Assembly (NCBI RefSeq): GCF_002483205.1
Contig: NZ_DLHM01000004.1
Span: 1 to 64,000 of the forward strand
Direction: 5' to 3'
Length of the DNA: 64,000 bases
From: Flavihumibacter sp. UBA7668
GTDB lineage: Bacteria; Bacteroidota; Bacteroidia; Chitinophagales; Chitinophagaceae
Below, in pieces: positions 52,919 to 62,905 of this stretch. The notes beneath the pieces were generated by a model. That model ran no database searches. It worked only from the letters and a program-made list of their open reading frames with translations, and had not been told where the DNA came from. The position numbers and the translations under genes are program-made. The stretch's first letter is position 1. Each line of letters begins with the position of its first letter.

Positions 52919-53650
52919 TTATTTATTTCGACCCGATTCTTGAGGATACAACAGCCTTACATTATCCGATTGATAGACTGTTTTTGATTCAATTTCGATA
53001 GCAGTTAAGGGGCCGGAAAAACCTGCACCGGTATCAATGTTCCAAAGATTTTTACAGTTCACGGGAGTCGTTATCCCATAATTGGTGGTAGGTGTATGGC
53101 CAATATAAATTTCACTGAATTGTTTCAGTCGTTTTGGATAGAAGGGATGGTCTGGTTGAAGGGATGGATCCATGGAAATGGCCATTTCCCATAAAGAACG
53201 ATCCCAATAATAATTGGTTTCATAATGTTCTTTCAACGGGCCATGCATGGAAGCAAAACCGGCATGAATAAAAAGGCGGTTTTGTTCATCGATATGATAA
53301 TTCACCAATGACTTCAAAAAAAACAATTGCTGAGCTTTTGCTGAGCTGTCAAGGCCTTTATAACTATTGATGGTTTCCATTCCGCCAGAACTCAGCCATA
53401 AGGGATCGGATGATTTCCCTTCCAACCATTCCTGGCACCATTTATCGTGATTCCCTCTGATGAAAATGCAGTCAAACTGTCTGCTCATTTCAATCAGGTA
53501 TTGGATAGTAGAAGCGGATTCAGACCAGCCATCCACATAATCACCCAGAAAAATAAAACGATCCTCGTCGGATGGTTGAATCTGCTCTATCAGTTGCTTC
53601 AATGCTTTTAATGCACCATGAATATCTCCAATAACAAATGTTCTTTTCAT
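52919..53650 (-). CDS. PPP-type metallophosphoesterase
   Basis: 243 residues with the complete calcineurin-like phosphatase signature: GDIHGALKAL near residue 8, FLGDYVDGW near 35, IRGNHDKW near 68 and a late GHTPT (about 180). This is the bacterial serine/threonine protein phosphatase 1 type, also similar to diadenosine tetraphosphatases. Its start is five bases after the KptA stop, so both are likely one transcript. Confidence 0.87.
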   Translation of the reverse strand: MKRTFVIGDIHGALKALKQLIEQIQPSDEDRFIFLGDYVDGWSESASTIQYLIEMSRQFDCIFIRGNHDKWCQEWLEGKSSDPLWLSSGGMETINSYKGLDSSAKAQQLFFLKSLVNYHIDEQNRLFIHAGFASMHGPLKEHYETNYYWDRSLWEMAISMDPSLQPDHPFYPKRLKQFSEIYIGHTPTTNYGITTPVNCKNLWNIDTGAGFSGPLTAIEIESKTVYQSDNVRLLYPQESGRNK

Positions 53651-53655
53651 TTTGG

Positions 53656-54201
53656 TTAAGATGGGAACGAAATATATTTGACCGGTACATCATCAGAAAG
53701 CCAAACTTCATTCGCAGCCTGGAAAAACCGGAATCCATCGGCGTGCATTTGTTTTGAATGAATGGTTAATACAATTGGTTTTCCTTTTCGTTGTCCAACT
53801 AAACTTGCAGTTTCTACATCCTTGCTTAGGTGGACATGTAATCGGTTCATTTTCTTTAGTCCCTCAATTTGTATAAGCTCAACAGATCGAAGACCGGTAC
53901 CATGGAATAATATCTCCGGTGGTGTTTGCGGCTCCAATCCCGGATCAATTTGAATGGAATGTCCCTGATTTGCCCGAATCCGTTTACCGGTTTCATCAAT
54001 TATAAAACGTTGTTTGGCATTGGTGGCTACCAGCTCTTCCAATTCTGTCCGGTCAATAGCAACCGGGCAATTCCATTTTTCCAATAATTCATTGATATCT
54101 GCCCAACCCTGTTCGTCGAGTTCGAGGCCAATTAATCCCGGTTGATGCCTAAGTAAAAGACTCAGGTATTTACCTGCCGTTTTACTTTCTTTTTCTGTCA
54201 T
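53656..54201 (-). CDS. kptA: RNA 2'-phosphotransferase KptA/Tpt1
   Basis: 181 residues. The family motif LSLLLRHQPGLIGLELDEQGW at the start (Arg-His core), RIRANQGHSI near residue 80, LFHGTGLRS near 102 and LHVHLSKD near 122 mark a Tpt1 enzyme. It moves a 2'-phosphate from RNA to NAD. Bacteria lack classical tRNA splicing, so its natural substrate here is uncertain; a link to RNA repair is often suggested. Confidence 0.9.
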   Translation of the reverse strand: MTEKESKTAGKYLSLLLRHQPGLIGLELDEQGWADINELLEKWNCPVAIDRTELEELVATNAKQRFIIDETGKRIRANQGHSIQIDPGLEPQTPPEILFHGTGLRSVELIQIEGLKKMNRLHVHLSKDVETASLVGQRKGKPIVLTIHSKQMHADGFRFFQAANEVWLSDDVPVKYISFPS

Positions 54202-54518
54202 TCCTTCTGATTTTTTTATTTATCCAAAAATTAGTTTCTACTTAAAACATATGAATTTCTTTTGCAATGCTCAGTCAATTCCGCTAATCTTCCTATATAA
54301 AACCAGCATTAAAAAAGTCAAATTCCGCCATACTTTTCCATAACTATCAGATTATCAATACTTTCGAATAATTTCGAGCAAAATTATAGGAGTAAATACT
54401 TATTATTTTTATACCACAGACCAATAAAAAATACCATCAAACCTTTAAAAGTTGCAAATTCGTAGAATACAGAAATCCAATCTCCTCCGGCTAAGCCGGT
54501 GATATCTAATTTGTGCTT
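54202..54518. other. AT-rich divergent gap before the kinase pair
   Basis: The gap separates kptA (minus) from the first kinase (plus). It is AT-rich. A 13-bp palindrome CCGGCTAAGCCGG lies at 54487-54499, about 20 bases before the kinase start. A minus-strand frame of 78 codons here has no family resemblance and is ignored. No exact TANNTTTG box was found. Confidence 0.5.
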
Positions 54519-57500
54519 ATGAATAGTAGCAGGCAGCAAGCAGTTGAAGCATTCAGTACATCCCCTGATGAACAAGTGGCAGTGCGAGCTATTGCAGCTG
54601 CTACTCATTCTCTTCTCCAACGAGATCTGGTTGCCATTCTGGATGAAGTTGGAAATTATTCGTATGTCAGTCCGGCTTATTTTTCCACCCTGGGTTATCA
54701 GGCAAATGAACTCGTTGGTTTAAATGCATTCAGTCTTATTCATCCGGATGATCAGGCTCATTTAAATGAAGAATTTCAGCGCCTGTTGGTACAGAAACAG
54801 GAGATCTCTGATCCTTATCGATTTAGAAAAAAAGATGGTTCCTATGTGTGGCTAAAAACAATCGGTTCAAATCTAGCTGATGATCCCGATGTGAAGGGCT
54901 ACATTATAAACAGTACAGACGTTACAGATATAATTGAAGCACAGGAAGCACTTCATATTTCGGAGAAACAGTATAAATACCTGTTCGAAAATAGTCCGGC
55001 ACCTATGTTTGTATGGGATTTTGAAACCCGTAAAATTGTGGATTGTAATGAAGAATGCCTGCTACTTTATGGTTACCCTAAAAAGGAATTTCTGAATCTG
55101 ACGATTCTGGATATCCGGCCTAAAGAGGAACTGAATCGTATTCTGGAAGCCACGAGTTCAGCAACCATGTATGCAAATCGAACCAGTTCCATTCATCGCC
55201 AAACCTGGAAACATCTTAAAAAAACTGGTGAACTAATGCTCCTTGAAATAACCGGGCATCTGCTCGATTATCAGGGCCGTAAATCCTCCCTTGTATTGCT
55301 CCGCGATGTTACTCAGTTAAAGAAAGAGGAACAACAAAGAAAATTACTCGAAAGTGTTGTTACCAATAGCGGTGATGCCATCCTTATAACAGAAGCAGAA
55401 CCATTTGATGAACCCGGCCCCAGAATCCTTTATGTTAATGAGGCATTCTGCAGGATGACCGGCTATGATGCGGAAGAAGTAATTGGTAAATCTCCCAGAA
55501 TTTTACAGGGACCAAAAACAAGCAGTACCGCAATCAAAAATTTCAGTGCTTCACTTAGGAACTGGCAGGCTTCCCAAATGACAGTTATTAATTATGCCAA
55601 ATCAGGCAGAGAATTTTGGGTAGATATTTCTGTGAGTCCGGTTATGGATGATTCAGGTTTGATTACTCATTGGATTGCTATCCAGCGGGATGTCACTGAT
55701 GAGAAAAGAGTAGAACAAAAGAATAAGCTGAAAGTAGATTTAAGTCATCGCTTCAGCAAGCACTCCAGAATGAAAGATTGTTTAGGGGCAGTCCTTGATT
55801 ATTTAAAGGAATCAACGGGGTTTGAAATGGCAGAATGCTGGTGGTCCAATTCTGATAATTCAAATTGGGAGTTATTTAATTTTGATGCTGCCAATATAAA
55901 TGGACTGATTTTTAAAAATGGACAGGAATTGCCATCCAGTCTTTGTTTTTCCCGAAAAGTTCAACTCCTGCAACTAAGTGATAATCTTACAGTTTTAGGA
56001 TTACCATTACTTTTTGAAGAGCAGGTCTTTGGGTTATTGGTATTTGCAAATGTTGAATACAGGGATATTACCGAAGCCGTGACATTGTTATCCGGAATGG
56101 AAGAATTTCTGGGCACGGCATTTAAAAGAAAAAAACTGGAAGAAGAACTGAATCAGATATTTTTCACGGCACAGGATGTAATGGGGATTGCAGGACTGGA
56201 TGGTTATCTTAAAAGAATTAATCCGGCTGCCTGTTCCTTATTAGGTTATACTGAGAAGGAATTATTGAATATTCCTTTTCAGGATTTAATTTATGCTGAT
56301 GATAAAGACTTTACGATTGATAAATTGATGGCACTTTCCGAGGATAATAGCAGTATTAATCTGGATGCACGGTTGGTGGCAAGTGATGGAAACCTGATAT
56401 GGCTAAACTGGAGCTTTACATTATCTAAAGAAGAAGGATTGATTTTTGCCGTTGCGAAAAATATAACAGAACAACGTGCATTGCAAAAGTTGCTCAACAA
56501 TGCTACAAATCTTGCCCGAATTGGTGGTTGGGAGTATTCAATTAAAGATCATAGAATTTCATTATCTGCCATTGCTGTGGAAATGCTTCAATTGCAGCGT
56601 GACGGAATGGTGAATAATATGGATTGGGATAAGCTCTTAGGTTCTGACGAAAATCATCAGAGAATCAAACTGCTTCTGAAAGAAACACTTCTGACAGGCA
56701 AAAAAATAGATGAAGAATTTCTAATAAAAACACAGGATGGCACCATGCGATGGGTTCGTATCATTGGTGAGCCAGATGGAAATAGTTGTAATTGTACCAC
56801 AATTGCTGGAAGTATTCAGGATATTCATCAGAGAAAAACCTATGAAGCTTCTCTCCAGAAATTAAATAAGGAACTGGAACAAAAAGCAAGGGAACTGGCA
56901 GCATCCAATACGGAACTGGAACAGTTTGCATACGTAGCTTCACATGATTTACAGGAACCTTTGCGAATGGTTACCAGCTTTCTTACACAAATTGAAAAAA
57001 AGTACCAATCGGTGCTGGATGATAAAGGAAAGCAATATATTTTTTATGCGGTTGACGGAGCTATGAGAATGCGCCAGATTATTCTTGATCTGTTGGATTA
57101 TTCAAGAGTGGGTCGTATCAATCAGGCAAAAGATCGGCTAATCCTGAATGCAATAATAAAAGAAGTCAGTTTGTTGAATACAACGAGCATTGCTGAGAAA
57201 TCTGCAACAATTATTGTATCAGATTTGCCAGTTTTATACTGGTATCATACACCGGTTTTACAATTGTTTCAAAACCTCATTGGAAATGCATTAAAATATA
57301 GCAGACAAAATATTCCTCCTGAAATAAGAATTTCAGTAGCTGATATGGGAGAACAGTTGAAGTTCACTGTTTCAGATAATGGCATTGGTATTTCATCTGC
57401 ATATTTTGGAAGAATTTTTACGATTTTTCAACGTCTCCATTCAAAGCAACAGTATGGCGGAACTGGTATGGGGCTCGCTATAGTAAAAAAGATTATTGAA

Positions 57501-57602
57501 CATTGGGGTGGCGAAATATGGGTAGATTCGGAACCGGGATGCGGCAGCTCTTTTTATTTCACTATCCCTAAAGAACTCTTATATGAACCCTGGGTTTCTT
57601 AA
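54519..57602 (+). CDS. Soluble multi-PAS/GAF sensor histidine kinase
   Basis: About 1027 residues without membrane helices. In order: PAS (about 30-140), PAS (145-265), a PAS with ILQGPKTSS (270-395), a GAF-like domain (400-530), PAS (540-660), PAS (665-785), and a coiled coil. A HisKA-type dimerisation helix follows with the phospho-histidine in ASHDLQEPLRM (about 810), then an ATPase domain with N-box NLIGNALKYS, DNGIGIS and GGTGMGLAIVKKI. No response regulator gene is adjacent. The third PAS lacks the flavin-binding cysteine of LOV sensors. The upstream GTG at 54513 is a less likely start. The last 20 bases overlap the next kinase. Confidence 0.9.
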   Translation: MNSSRQQAVEAFSTSPDEQVAVRAIAAATHSLLQRDLVAILDEVGNYSYVSPAYFSTLGYQANELVGLNAFSLIHPDDQAHLNEEFQRLLVQKQEISDPYRFRKKDGSYVWLKTIGSNLADDPDVKGYIINSTDVTDIIEAQEALHISEKQYKYLFENSPAPMFVWDFETRKIVDCNEECLLLYGYPKKEFLNLTILDIRPKEELNRILEATSSATMYANRTSSIHRQTWKHLKKTGELMLLEITGHLLDYQGRKSSLVLLRDVTQLKKEEQQRKLLESVVTNSGDAILITEAEPFDEPGPRILYVNEAFCRMTGYDAEEVIGKSPRILQGPKTSSTAIKNFSASLRNWQASQMTVINYAKSGREFWVDISVSPVMDDSGLITHWIAIQRDVTDEKRVEQKNKLKVDLSHRFSKHSRMKDCLGAVLDYLKESTGFEMAECWWSNSDNSNWELFNFDAANINGLIFKNGQELPSSLCFSRKVQLLQLSDNLTVLGLPLLFEEQVFGLLVFANVEYRDITEAVTLLSGMEEFLGTAFKRKKLEEELNQIFFTAQDVMGIAGLDGYLKRINPAACSLLGYTEKELLNIPFQDLIYADDKDFTIDKLMALSEDNSSINLDARLVASDGNLIWLNWSFTLSKEEGLIFAVAKNITEQRALQKLLNNATNLARIGGWEYSIKDHRISLSAIAVEMLQLQRDGMVNNMDWDKLLGSDENHQRIKLLLKETLLTGKKIDEEFLIKTQDGTMRWVRIIGEPDGNSCNCTTIAGSIQDIHQRKTYEASLQKLNKELEQKARELAASNTELEQFAYVASHDLQEPLRMVTSFLTQIEKKYQSVLDDKGKQYIFYAVDGAMRMRQIILDLLDYSRVGRINQAKDRLILNAIIKEVSLLNTTSIAEKSATIIVSDLPVLYWYHTPVLQLFQNLIGNALKYSRQNIPPEIRISVADMGEQLKFTVSDNGIGISSAYFGRIFTIFQRLHSKQQYGGTGMGLAIVKKIIEHWGGEIWVDSEPGCGSSFYFTIPKELLYEPWVS

Positions 57603-60600
57603 ACAGAAAGGTTACCTGGTGCTGGTTTTTTCAGTATTGCTGATCGGCATCGGTGGGTTTCTTTATTTCAGTAATCTGCTATATCAGCAGGAACTGAATC
57701 GAACTCTTTTTTCCAACGAAAAAAAGTATACGTCCATAGCCGAGTTGAATACGCTGCAGTTAAAGGCAATAAAGGAAAAAAGAGGATATCAGATAAACAG
57801 GGCCGACTATATGCTTATGTCTTATCTGGCCAATAAACAACAATCTGTTTCACTGGCCAGAAAACTTGCTATTCAGTTTCGCGGTGATACCCTGAATAGC
57901 CAGGTTGATTCATTGTTGTTGTTGGTTAAAAAAAGATATGAAGATCTTGATTTGCAAATTCAATACATAAAAACACTACCGGAATCAATGTCCAATCAAA
58001 AGATTGCGGAGAATTTTGCCATTTCCAGAAAACTTTCAGTAGCATGGGAGCAGGGCTTTGCCCGGCTCCAATCCAATTTGCATTCAAGAAGTATGGATTT
58101 GGCGGATACGGAAGAAAAATTGGCCAGGCAAAATAATATCAGTTTTATCGTTTTATTGTTGCTGACAGTTGGATTATTGACATGGTCTTTTTTTTCTATC
58201 AAGCATCAGGATATATTAAAGCAACAGAACGATTCTGCTATGCGGATCAATGCAGCTATTCGTGCCAGTGAAAAGGAATTCAGTTCTGCCTTCGAATATG
58301 CTTCCATCGGTATGGCGCTGGTGGGTCTGGATGGAAAGTTTAAGCGGGTGAACAGCAGTTTGTGCAAATCACTTGGTTATTCAGCAAAAGAATTGAAAGC
58401 ACTGAATTTTCAGGACATCACGCATCCTGATGATCTCAATGCAGACATTGATTTTGTGAATCGGATGATACAGGGTTCGATTGAAACATATTCAATGGAG
58501 AAACGATATTTTCATAAGAATGGTCAGATTATCTGGATCAATCTTAGTGTATCAATGATTAAACAGGATGATGGCACTCCCAAATATTTTATCTCCCAAA
58601 TTGAAAATATCACGGAATGGAAAAATGCACAGTTTTCTCTATCAGAAAGTGAAATCAAGTATCGTTCACTTTTTGAGAACTCACTTCATGGCATGGTTCT
58701 GCATGATTCATCTGGATTTCTAAAAGATATTAATCAGTCTGCGCTGAATTTGTTTGGTTACACGAAGGGTGAAATAAATACGCTGAAAATTGATTCTTTG
58801 CTTGATAAAACCGACCCAAGATTAGCCGTGTTGCTGAATGCAAAATATGAATTTGGGAAAGCACAGGGGGAGATTACCGGAATTAGGAAAAATGGAGTTC
58901 GCTTTCCCTTGTTACTTTCTTCTATTTCATACGTTGATAAAGATGGCGGGGAGGTGCATAGCAGCACCCTGGTGGATCTTACCGAACAAAAGGAGATTGA
59001 AGGAAAATTATTGGACCAGCAATATCGGATAACCAATATATTGGAGGGTACAAATGCCGGGACCTGGGAATGGAATGTGCAAACCGGGGAAACAAGGTTT
59101 AATAAAATATGGGCTGAAATAATTGGTTATTCACTGGAGGAATTGATGCCAATTACCATTGATACCTGGATAAAATTCACACATCCGGATGACCTGCTTG
59201 AATCCAATCGGCACCTGCAGGCATGTTTTAATAAAGAAGCTGATTTTTATGAGTGTGAATGTAGGATGTTGCATCGGGATGGACATTATGTTTGGGTGTT
59301 GGATCGGGGTAAAGTAATGAGTTGGACAGCAGATGGAAAACCGCTCTGGATGTTTGGTACCCATCTTGATATTACCCGATCAAAAGAACTGGAAATCCAG
59401 CTTCGTGAACAAAAAGCTTTTACAGATGCCGTTCTCGAAACCATTAATGTAGGTGTAGTAGTTTGTAATAATGATGGAAGATTACAACTCTTTAATAAGG
59501 CAACCCGGGAAATGCATGGTGTTCCTGAGGCTGATATAGCAGCGGAAAATTGGAGCAATTATTACCAGCTTTTTCAGGCTGACCGTAAAACTCCCTTACC
59601 AATGGAACAAATTCCGCTCTACCGCGCGTGGAAAGGAGAGGAGCCGGTTATTACGGGGATGTCTATTCGGCAGCGATCCGGAAAAATGATTGATGTATTG
59701 GCCACCGGTACAAAAGTTATCGACTCTTCCGGGCACTCTATTGGAGCGGTGGTTTCTATGACAGATGTGACACCCATTCGAATTATTCAACAACAGCTGG
59801 AGGAAAGCGAAGCAAAATTTAAAGGTATTTTTAATTCGGCTTTTCAATTTATTGGATTTCTGAAGGTGGATGGAGAATTACTGGAAGCCAATAAAACAGC
59901 GTTGGATTTTGCCGGAATTGGTATTGAGGACGTGAAGGGTAAGAAATTCTGGGATTGTCATTGGTGGCAAAAGGATGAAGCTGTTAAGCAGCATTTGCAA
60001 CAGGCTATCCATAAAGCAGCTTCGGGACAGATGGTGGTTTACGAAGTAGAAGTATTGAATAAAGATAATTTTCCAGTAACCATTTTGTTTAGTTTAAAAC
60101 CGCTTATGGATAATGCCGGAAAGGTTATGGCAATCATTCCGGAAGGCAGATTAATACAGGAAATGGTGGATGCAAGAAAAGAGCTTGAACAAAAAAATGA
60201 AGAACTTGAACAATTCGCTTCTACTGCTGCCCATGATTTGAAAGAACCCTTACGTATGATTGGAAGTTTTATGAGCCTCCTGAAATCAAAATATTCCGAC
60301 CAGTTGGATACAACAGCCAATAAATATGTTGATTTTGCAATTAATGGATCAACCCGAATGAGTCATTTAATTACGGACTTACTCGATTATGCACAAGTTG
60401 GAAGTGAACAGGTGCCTTATGAGGAAATTGATCCTGAATTATTGCTGTTGGATATTCTTTCCTTGAATGATTCTTACATAACAGATAAATCAGCAAACAT
60501 AAGCTGGACCCAATTGCCTCATATTAAAGGACAGAAAGTTCCCATACAATTGCTGTTTCAGAATCTAATAATGAATGGTATAAAGTATCAGTTACAGGAT

Positions 60601-60876
60601 TCCGTACCAGTAATTAGGATTTCCGGTCAGGAGCTCACAGATTGCTGGATCTTTTCTGTTGAAGACAATGGAATCGGAATTCCGGCAAGTTTTCATGATA
60701 AAGTATTTCAGGTATTTAGCCGATTGCATGGAAAAGAAAAGTATAGTGGAACAGGGATGGGACTGGCAACCTGTAAGAAAATAGTGGAATTACATGGTGG
60801 GAAAATTTGGATTGAATCCAAGGAAGGAGAGGGAAGTTGCTTTCATTTTACAATTAGTAAAAATTCGATAGCATAA
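57583..60876 (+). CDS. Membrane multi-PAS sensor histidine kinase with CHASE3-like domain
   Basis: 1097 residues. Two membrane helices (about 10-29 and 187-207) flank an all-helical periplasmic region resembling CHASE3. Five PAS-type domains follow (about 230-345, 350-465, 470-595, 600-725 and 730-850). The kinase core has the histidine in AAHDLKEPLRM near 880, N-box NLIMNGIKYQ, DNGIGIP and GTGMGLATCKKI. The core is clearly paralogous to that of the preceding kinase. The start overlaps the first kinase by 20 bases, so their amounts are probably linked; hetero-dimer formation is conceivable. Confidence 0.9.
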   Translation: MNPGFLKQKGYLVLVFSVLLIGIGGFLYFSNLLYQQELNRTLFSNEKKYTSIAELNTLQLKAIKEKRGYQINRADYMLMSYLANKQQSVSLARKLAIQFRGDTLNSQVDSLLLLVKKRYEDLDLQIQYIKTLPESMSNQKIAENFAISRKLSVAWEQGFARLQSNLHSRSMDLADTEEKLARQNNISFIVLLLLTVGLLTWSFFSIKHQDILKQQNDSAMRINAAIRASEKEFSSAFEYASIGMALVGLDGKFKRVNSSLCKSLGYSAKELKALNFQDITHPDDLNADIDFVNRMIQGSIETYSMEKRYFHKNGQIIWINLSVSMIKQDDGTPKYFISQIENITEWKNAQFSLSESEIKYRSLFENSLHGMVLHDSSGFLKDINQSALNLFGYTKGEINTLKIDSLLDKTDPRLAVLLNAKYEFGKAQGEITGIRKNGVRFPLLLSSISYVDKDGGEVHSSTLVDLTEQKEIEGKLLDQQYRITNILEGTNAGTWEWNVQTGETRFNKIWAEIIGYSLEELMPITIDTWIKFTHPDDLLESNRHLQACFNKEADFYECECRMLHRDGHYVWVLDRGKVMSWTADGKPLWMFGTHLDITRSKELEIQLREQKAFTDAVLETINVGVVVCNNDGRLQLFNKATREMHGVPEADIAAENWSNYYQLFQADRKTPLPMEQIPLYRAWKGEEPVITGMSIRQRSGKMIDVLATGTKVIDSSGHSIGAVVSMTDVTPIRIIQQQLEESEAKFKGIFNSAFQFIGFLKVDGELLEANKTALDFAGIGIEDVKGKKFWDCHWWQKDEAVKQHLQQAIHKAASGQMVVYEVEVLNKDNFPVTILFSLKPLMDNAGKVMAIIPEGRLIQEMVDARKELEQKNEELEQFASTAAHDLKEPLRMIGSFMSLLKSKYSDQLDTTANKYVDFAINGSTRMSHLITDLLDYAQVGSEQVPYEEIDPELLLLDILSLNDSYITDKSANISWTQLPHIKGQKVPIQLLFQNLIMNGIKYQLQDSVPVIRISGQELTDCWIFSVEDNGIGIPASFHDKVFQVFSRLHGKEKYSGTGMGLATCKKIVELHGGKIWIESKEGEGSCFHFTISKNSIA

Positions 60877-60933
60877 TTCCTATTCATTTCTCCAAAAAAA
60901 ATAAGTATTTTCAGTTCAATAAATTCATAAATA

Positions 60934-61320
60934 GTGAAAACCACTGACCTGAATACCTTTCTGGAGGAATTAACGCATCCACTGAAGCAGGAAATCATGG
61001 AAGTGCGTCAGATTATTCTGAATACAAACAGGCACTTAACGGAGCATATTAAATGGAATGCACCAAGTTATTGTATCAATGGGGAAGACAGGATTACCTT
61101 TAATTTGCATGGTACCAAACAATTCCGGCTGATATTTCATTGTGGTGTCAAAATAAAAGCCAGAAAAATAAAAGATAAAATTTCATCTGATAAAGAGCAA
61201 TTGCTGGAATGGGTTGCAGATGACCGGGCTGTCGTACAATTTTCAGATATGATTGAAGTGATGCAGAAGAAAAGATCAGTTGCATTACTAATAAATGAAT
61301 GGATCAGGTTAACTACCTGA
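60934..61320 (+). CDS. DUF1801 (YdhG-like) protein
   Basis: 128 residues. The pattern LKQEIMEVRQIIL, then EHIKWNAPSYCINGEDRITFNLHG and the basic C-terminal half fit the DUF1801/YdhG family (iron-chaperone frataxin-like fold). The start is GTG at 60934, with no in-frame ATG before the conserved region. It lies 57 bases after the second kinase. Confidence 0.8.
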   Translation: MKTTDLNTFLEELTHPLKQEIMEVRQIILNTNRHLTEHIKWNAPSYCINGEDRITFNLHGTKQFRLIFHCGVKIKARKIKDKISSDKEQLLEWVADDRAVVQFSDMIEVMQKKRSVALLINEWIRLTT

Positions 61321-61648
61321 TTTTAGAAATTTTCACTTAAAATAACCGGTGCCTGTTTTCGTAAACATTGGGAACTCCTCAATGGCTGGAATCTCTTTTC
61401 CAACGTTGTTCCAATCTAATCTGATGATAGAGTTTTACATGGTTGATGGGTTGAACAAACAAAAATTGTTACCAGAATCGGAACAGTGGAACGACTTTGT
61501 CAATATTTGGAGCTTTTTGATCAGGTGCCCAATAAAACGGTATTACTATGCCTCCCGTAACTTCAAATTGCTTATTTTCCAGATAGGTGAGGGTAAAGGT
61601 AAAATTCCTCTTTATGGTTAATTATTAATTTCCTTTAATAAGATTTTA
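61321..61648. other. Gap with no confident gene between DUF1801 and DUF819
   Basis: A 90-codon plus frame starting with GTG (61349-61621) and a 50-codon minus frame without a start codon (about 61623-61470) cross this gap. Neither shows a known motif or a signal for translation. The minus frame reads like ordinary protein and could be a gene remnant. Confidence 0.4.
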
Positions 61649-62905
61649 ATGGCAGGAGCTCCTTTGATTACGAATGATGCAGTTGTTTTTGGAATTCTGA
61701 TGGGCTTACTTGCCCTGGTCTTTTATACTTCAGGTCTGGATATTAAATGGGTTAAGAAATTCTATAGTGTTGTTCCCGCCATCCTGCTATGTTATTTTAT
61801 TCCGGCTCTGCTTAACACCTTTTCGATTATATCCGGTGAAAAATCAGCACTCTATGGAATGGCTTCCAGGTATTTGTTACCGGCAAGCCTTGTTTTACTT
61901 ACCATAGGAATTGATATGAAAAGTCTGCGACGCTTAGGTGGAAAGGCCGTGCTTATATTTTTCGCCGGCACAGTTGGTGTAATTATCGGTGGGCCGGTTG
62001 CTCTGGCTATTACGGGAACCGTCTTTCCGGAGTCGCTCTATTTTGAAGGAGAGGAGACCTGGCGGGGACTGGCTACCATTGCCGGTAGCTGGATTGGTGG
62101 AGGAGCAAACCAGGCTGCTATGTTGGAAGTTTTTGGTTCTGGTAAATCTCTTTTTGGTCAGATGATTGCTGTGGATGTGTTGATCGGTAATATCTGGACC
62201 GGAGTGCTGCTTTATGGAATCACCAAGAATAAACGAATTAATGCCTGGCTAAGGGCAGATGATCGCTCGATTGTGGAATTGGAAAAACGGGTGGAACAAA
62301 TGAGGCTGGAGCAAACAGTTCATAAGGCTGCCGTAAAAGAATGGATTCAGGTTTTGGGAATTGCATTTGCTTTTACTGCACTCTCACATCTTGCCGGTGA
62401 TTGGCTGGCTCCCTGGTTTGCTGCAAACATTCCTGAATCTGCCAGTTATTCCCTTACCAGTACTTTTTTCTGGATTGTAATAATTGCAACTACACTGGGT
62501 ATGTTTGCTTCGTTTACTCCACTCCGAAAGCTGGAACAATATGGCGCTTCTGATTTGGGGACCGTTTTTTTATATGTTCTGGTAGCTACTATTGGTATGA
62601 ATATGAACCTGAAAGCACTCGTGAACAGTCCGGTATTTTTTATAACGGGAATAATCTGGATGCTCATTCATATTTCAATTCTACTGGTTGTTGCAAAATG
62701 GATTAAAGCACCTTATTTTTTTGTTGCCGTTGGAAGTCAGGCAAATATCGGAGGTGCTGCATCTGCTCCTGTTGTTGCTGGTTTTTTTAATAAATTTCTT
62801 GCACCTGTTGGTGTTTTACTCGCTGTGCTTGGATATGCAGTAGGAACCTATGGTGCTTATATCAGCGGATTATTGATGCAGGCTGTTTTTCAGTTCCTTC
62901 GATAA
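61649..62905 (+). CDS. DUF819 family membrane protein
   Basis: 418 residues with about 10-12 membrane helices. WIGGGANQAAMLEVFGSG near residue 150 and GSQANIGGAASAPVVAGFFN near 366 are typical of DUF819 (YjcL-like) proteins, which resemble sodium-dependent carrier folds with repeated halves. The substrate is unknown. Its 3' end overlaps the convergent P-type ATPase by 16 bases. Confidence 0.88.
   Translation: MAGAPLITNDAVVFGILMGLLALVFYTSGLDIKWVKKFYSVVPAILLCYFIPALLNTFSIISGEKSALYGMASRYLLPASLVLLTIGIDMKSLRRLGGKAVLIFFAGTVGVIIGGPVALAITGTVFPESLYFEGEETWRGLATIAGSWIGGGANQAAMLEVFGSGKSLFGQMIAVDVLIGNIWTGVLLYGITKNKRINAWLRADDRSIVELEKRVEQMRLEQTVHKAAVKEWIQVLGIAFAFTALSHLAGDWLAPWFAANIPESASYSLTSTFFWIVIIATTLGMFASFTPLRKLEQYGASDLGTVFLYVLVATIGMNMNLKALVNSPVFFITGIIWMLIHISILLVVAKWIKAPYFFVAVGSQANIGGAASAPVVAGFFNKFLAPVGVLLAVLGYAVGTYGAYISGLLMQAVFQFLR

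Noticed and set aside
54384..54620. A 78-residue minus-strand frame before the kinase
   Set aside because: It overlaps the start of the first kinase on the other strand and has no family resemblance.
55340..55720. A LOV photoreceptor domain in the first kinase
   Set aside because: The ILQGPKTSS region is LOV-like, but the flavin-binding cysteine motif NCRFLQ is replaced by SPRILQ.
61349..61621. A 90-residue plus-strand frame with GTG start
   Set aside because: No motif, no ribosome site and unconvincing composition; the opposite strand looks at least as protein-like.
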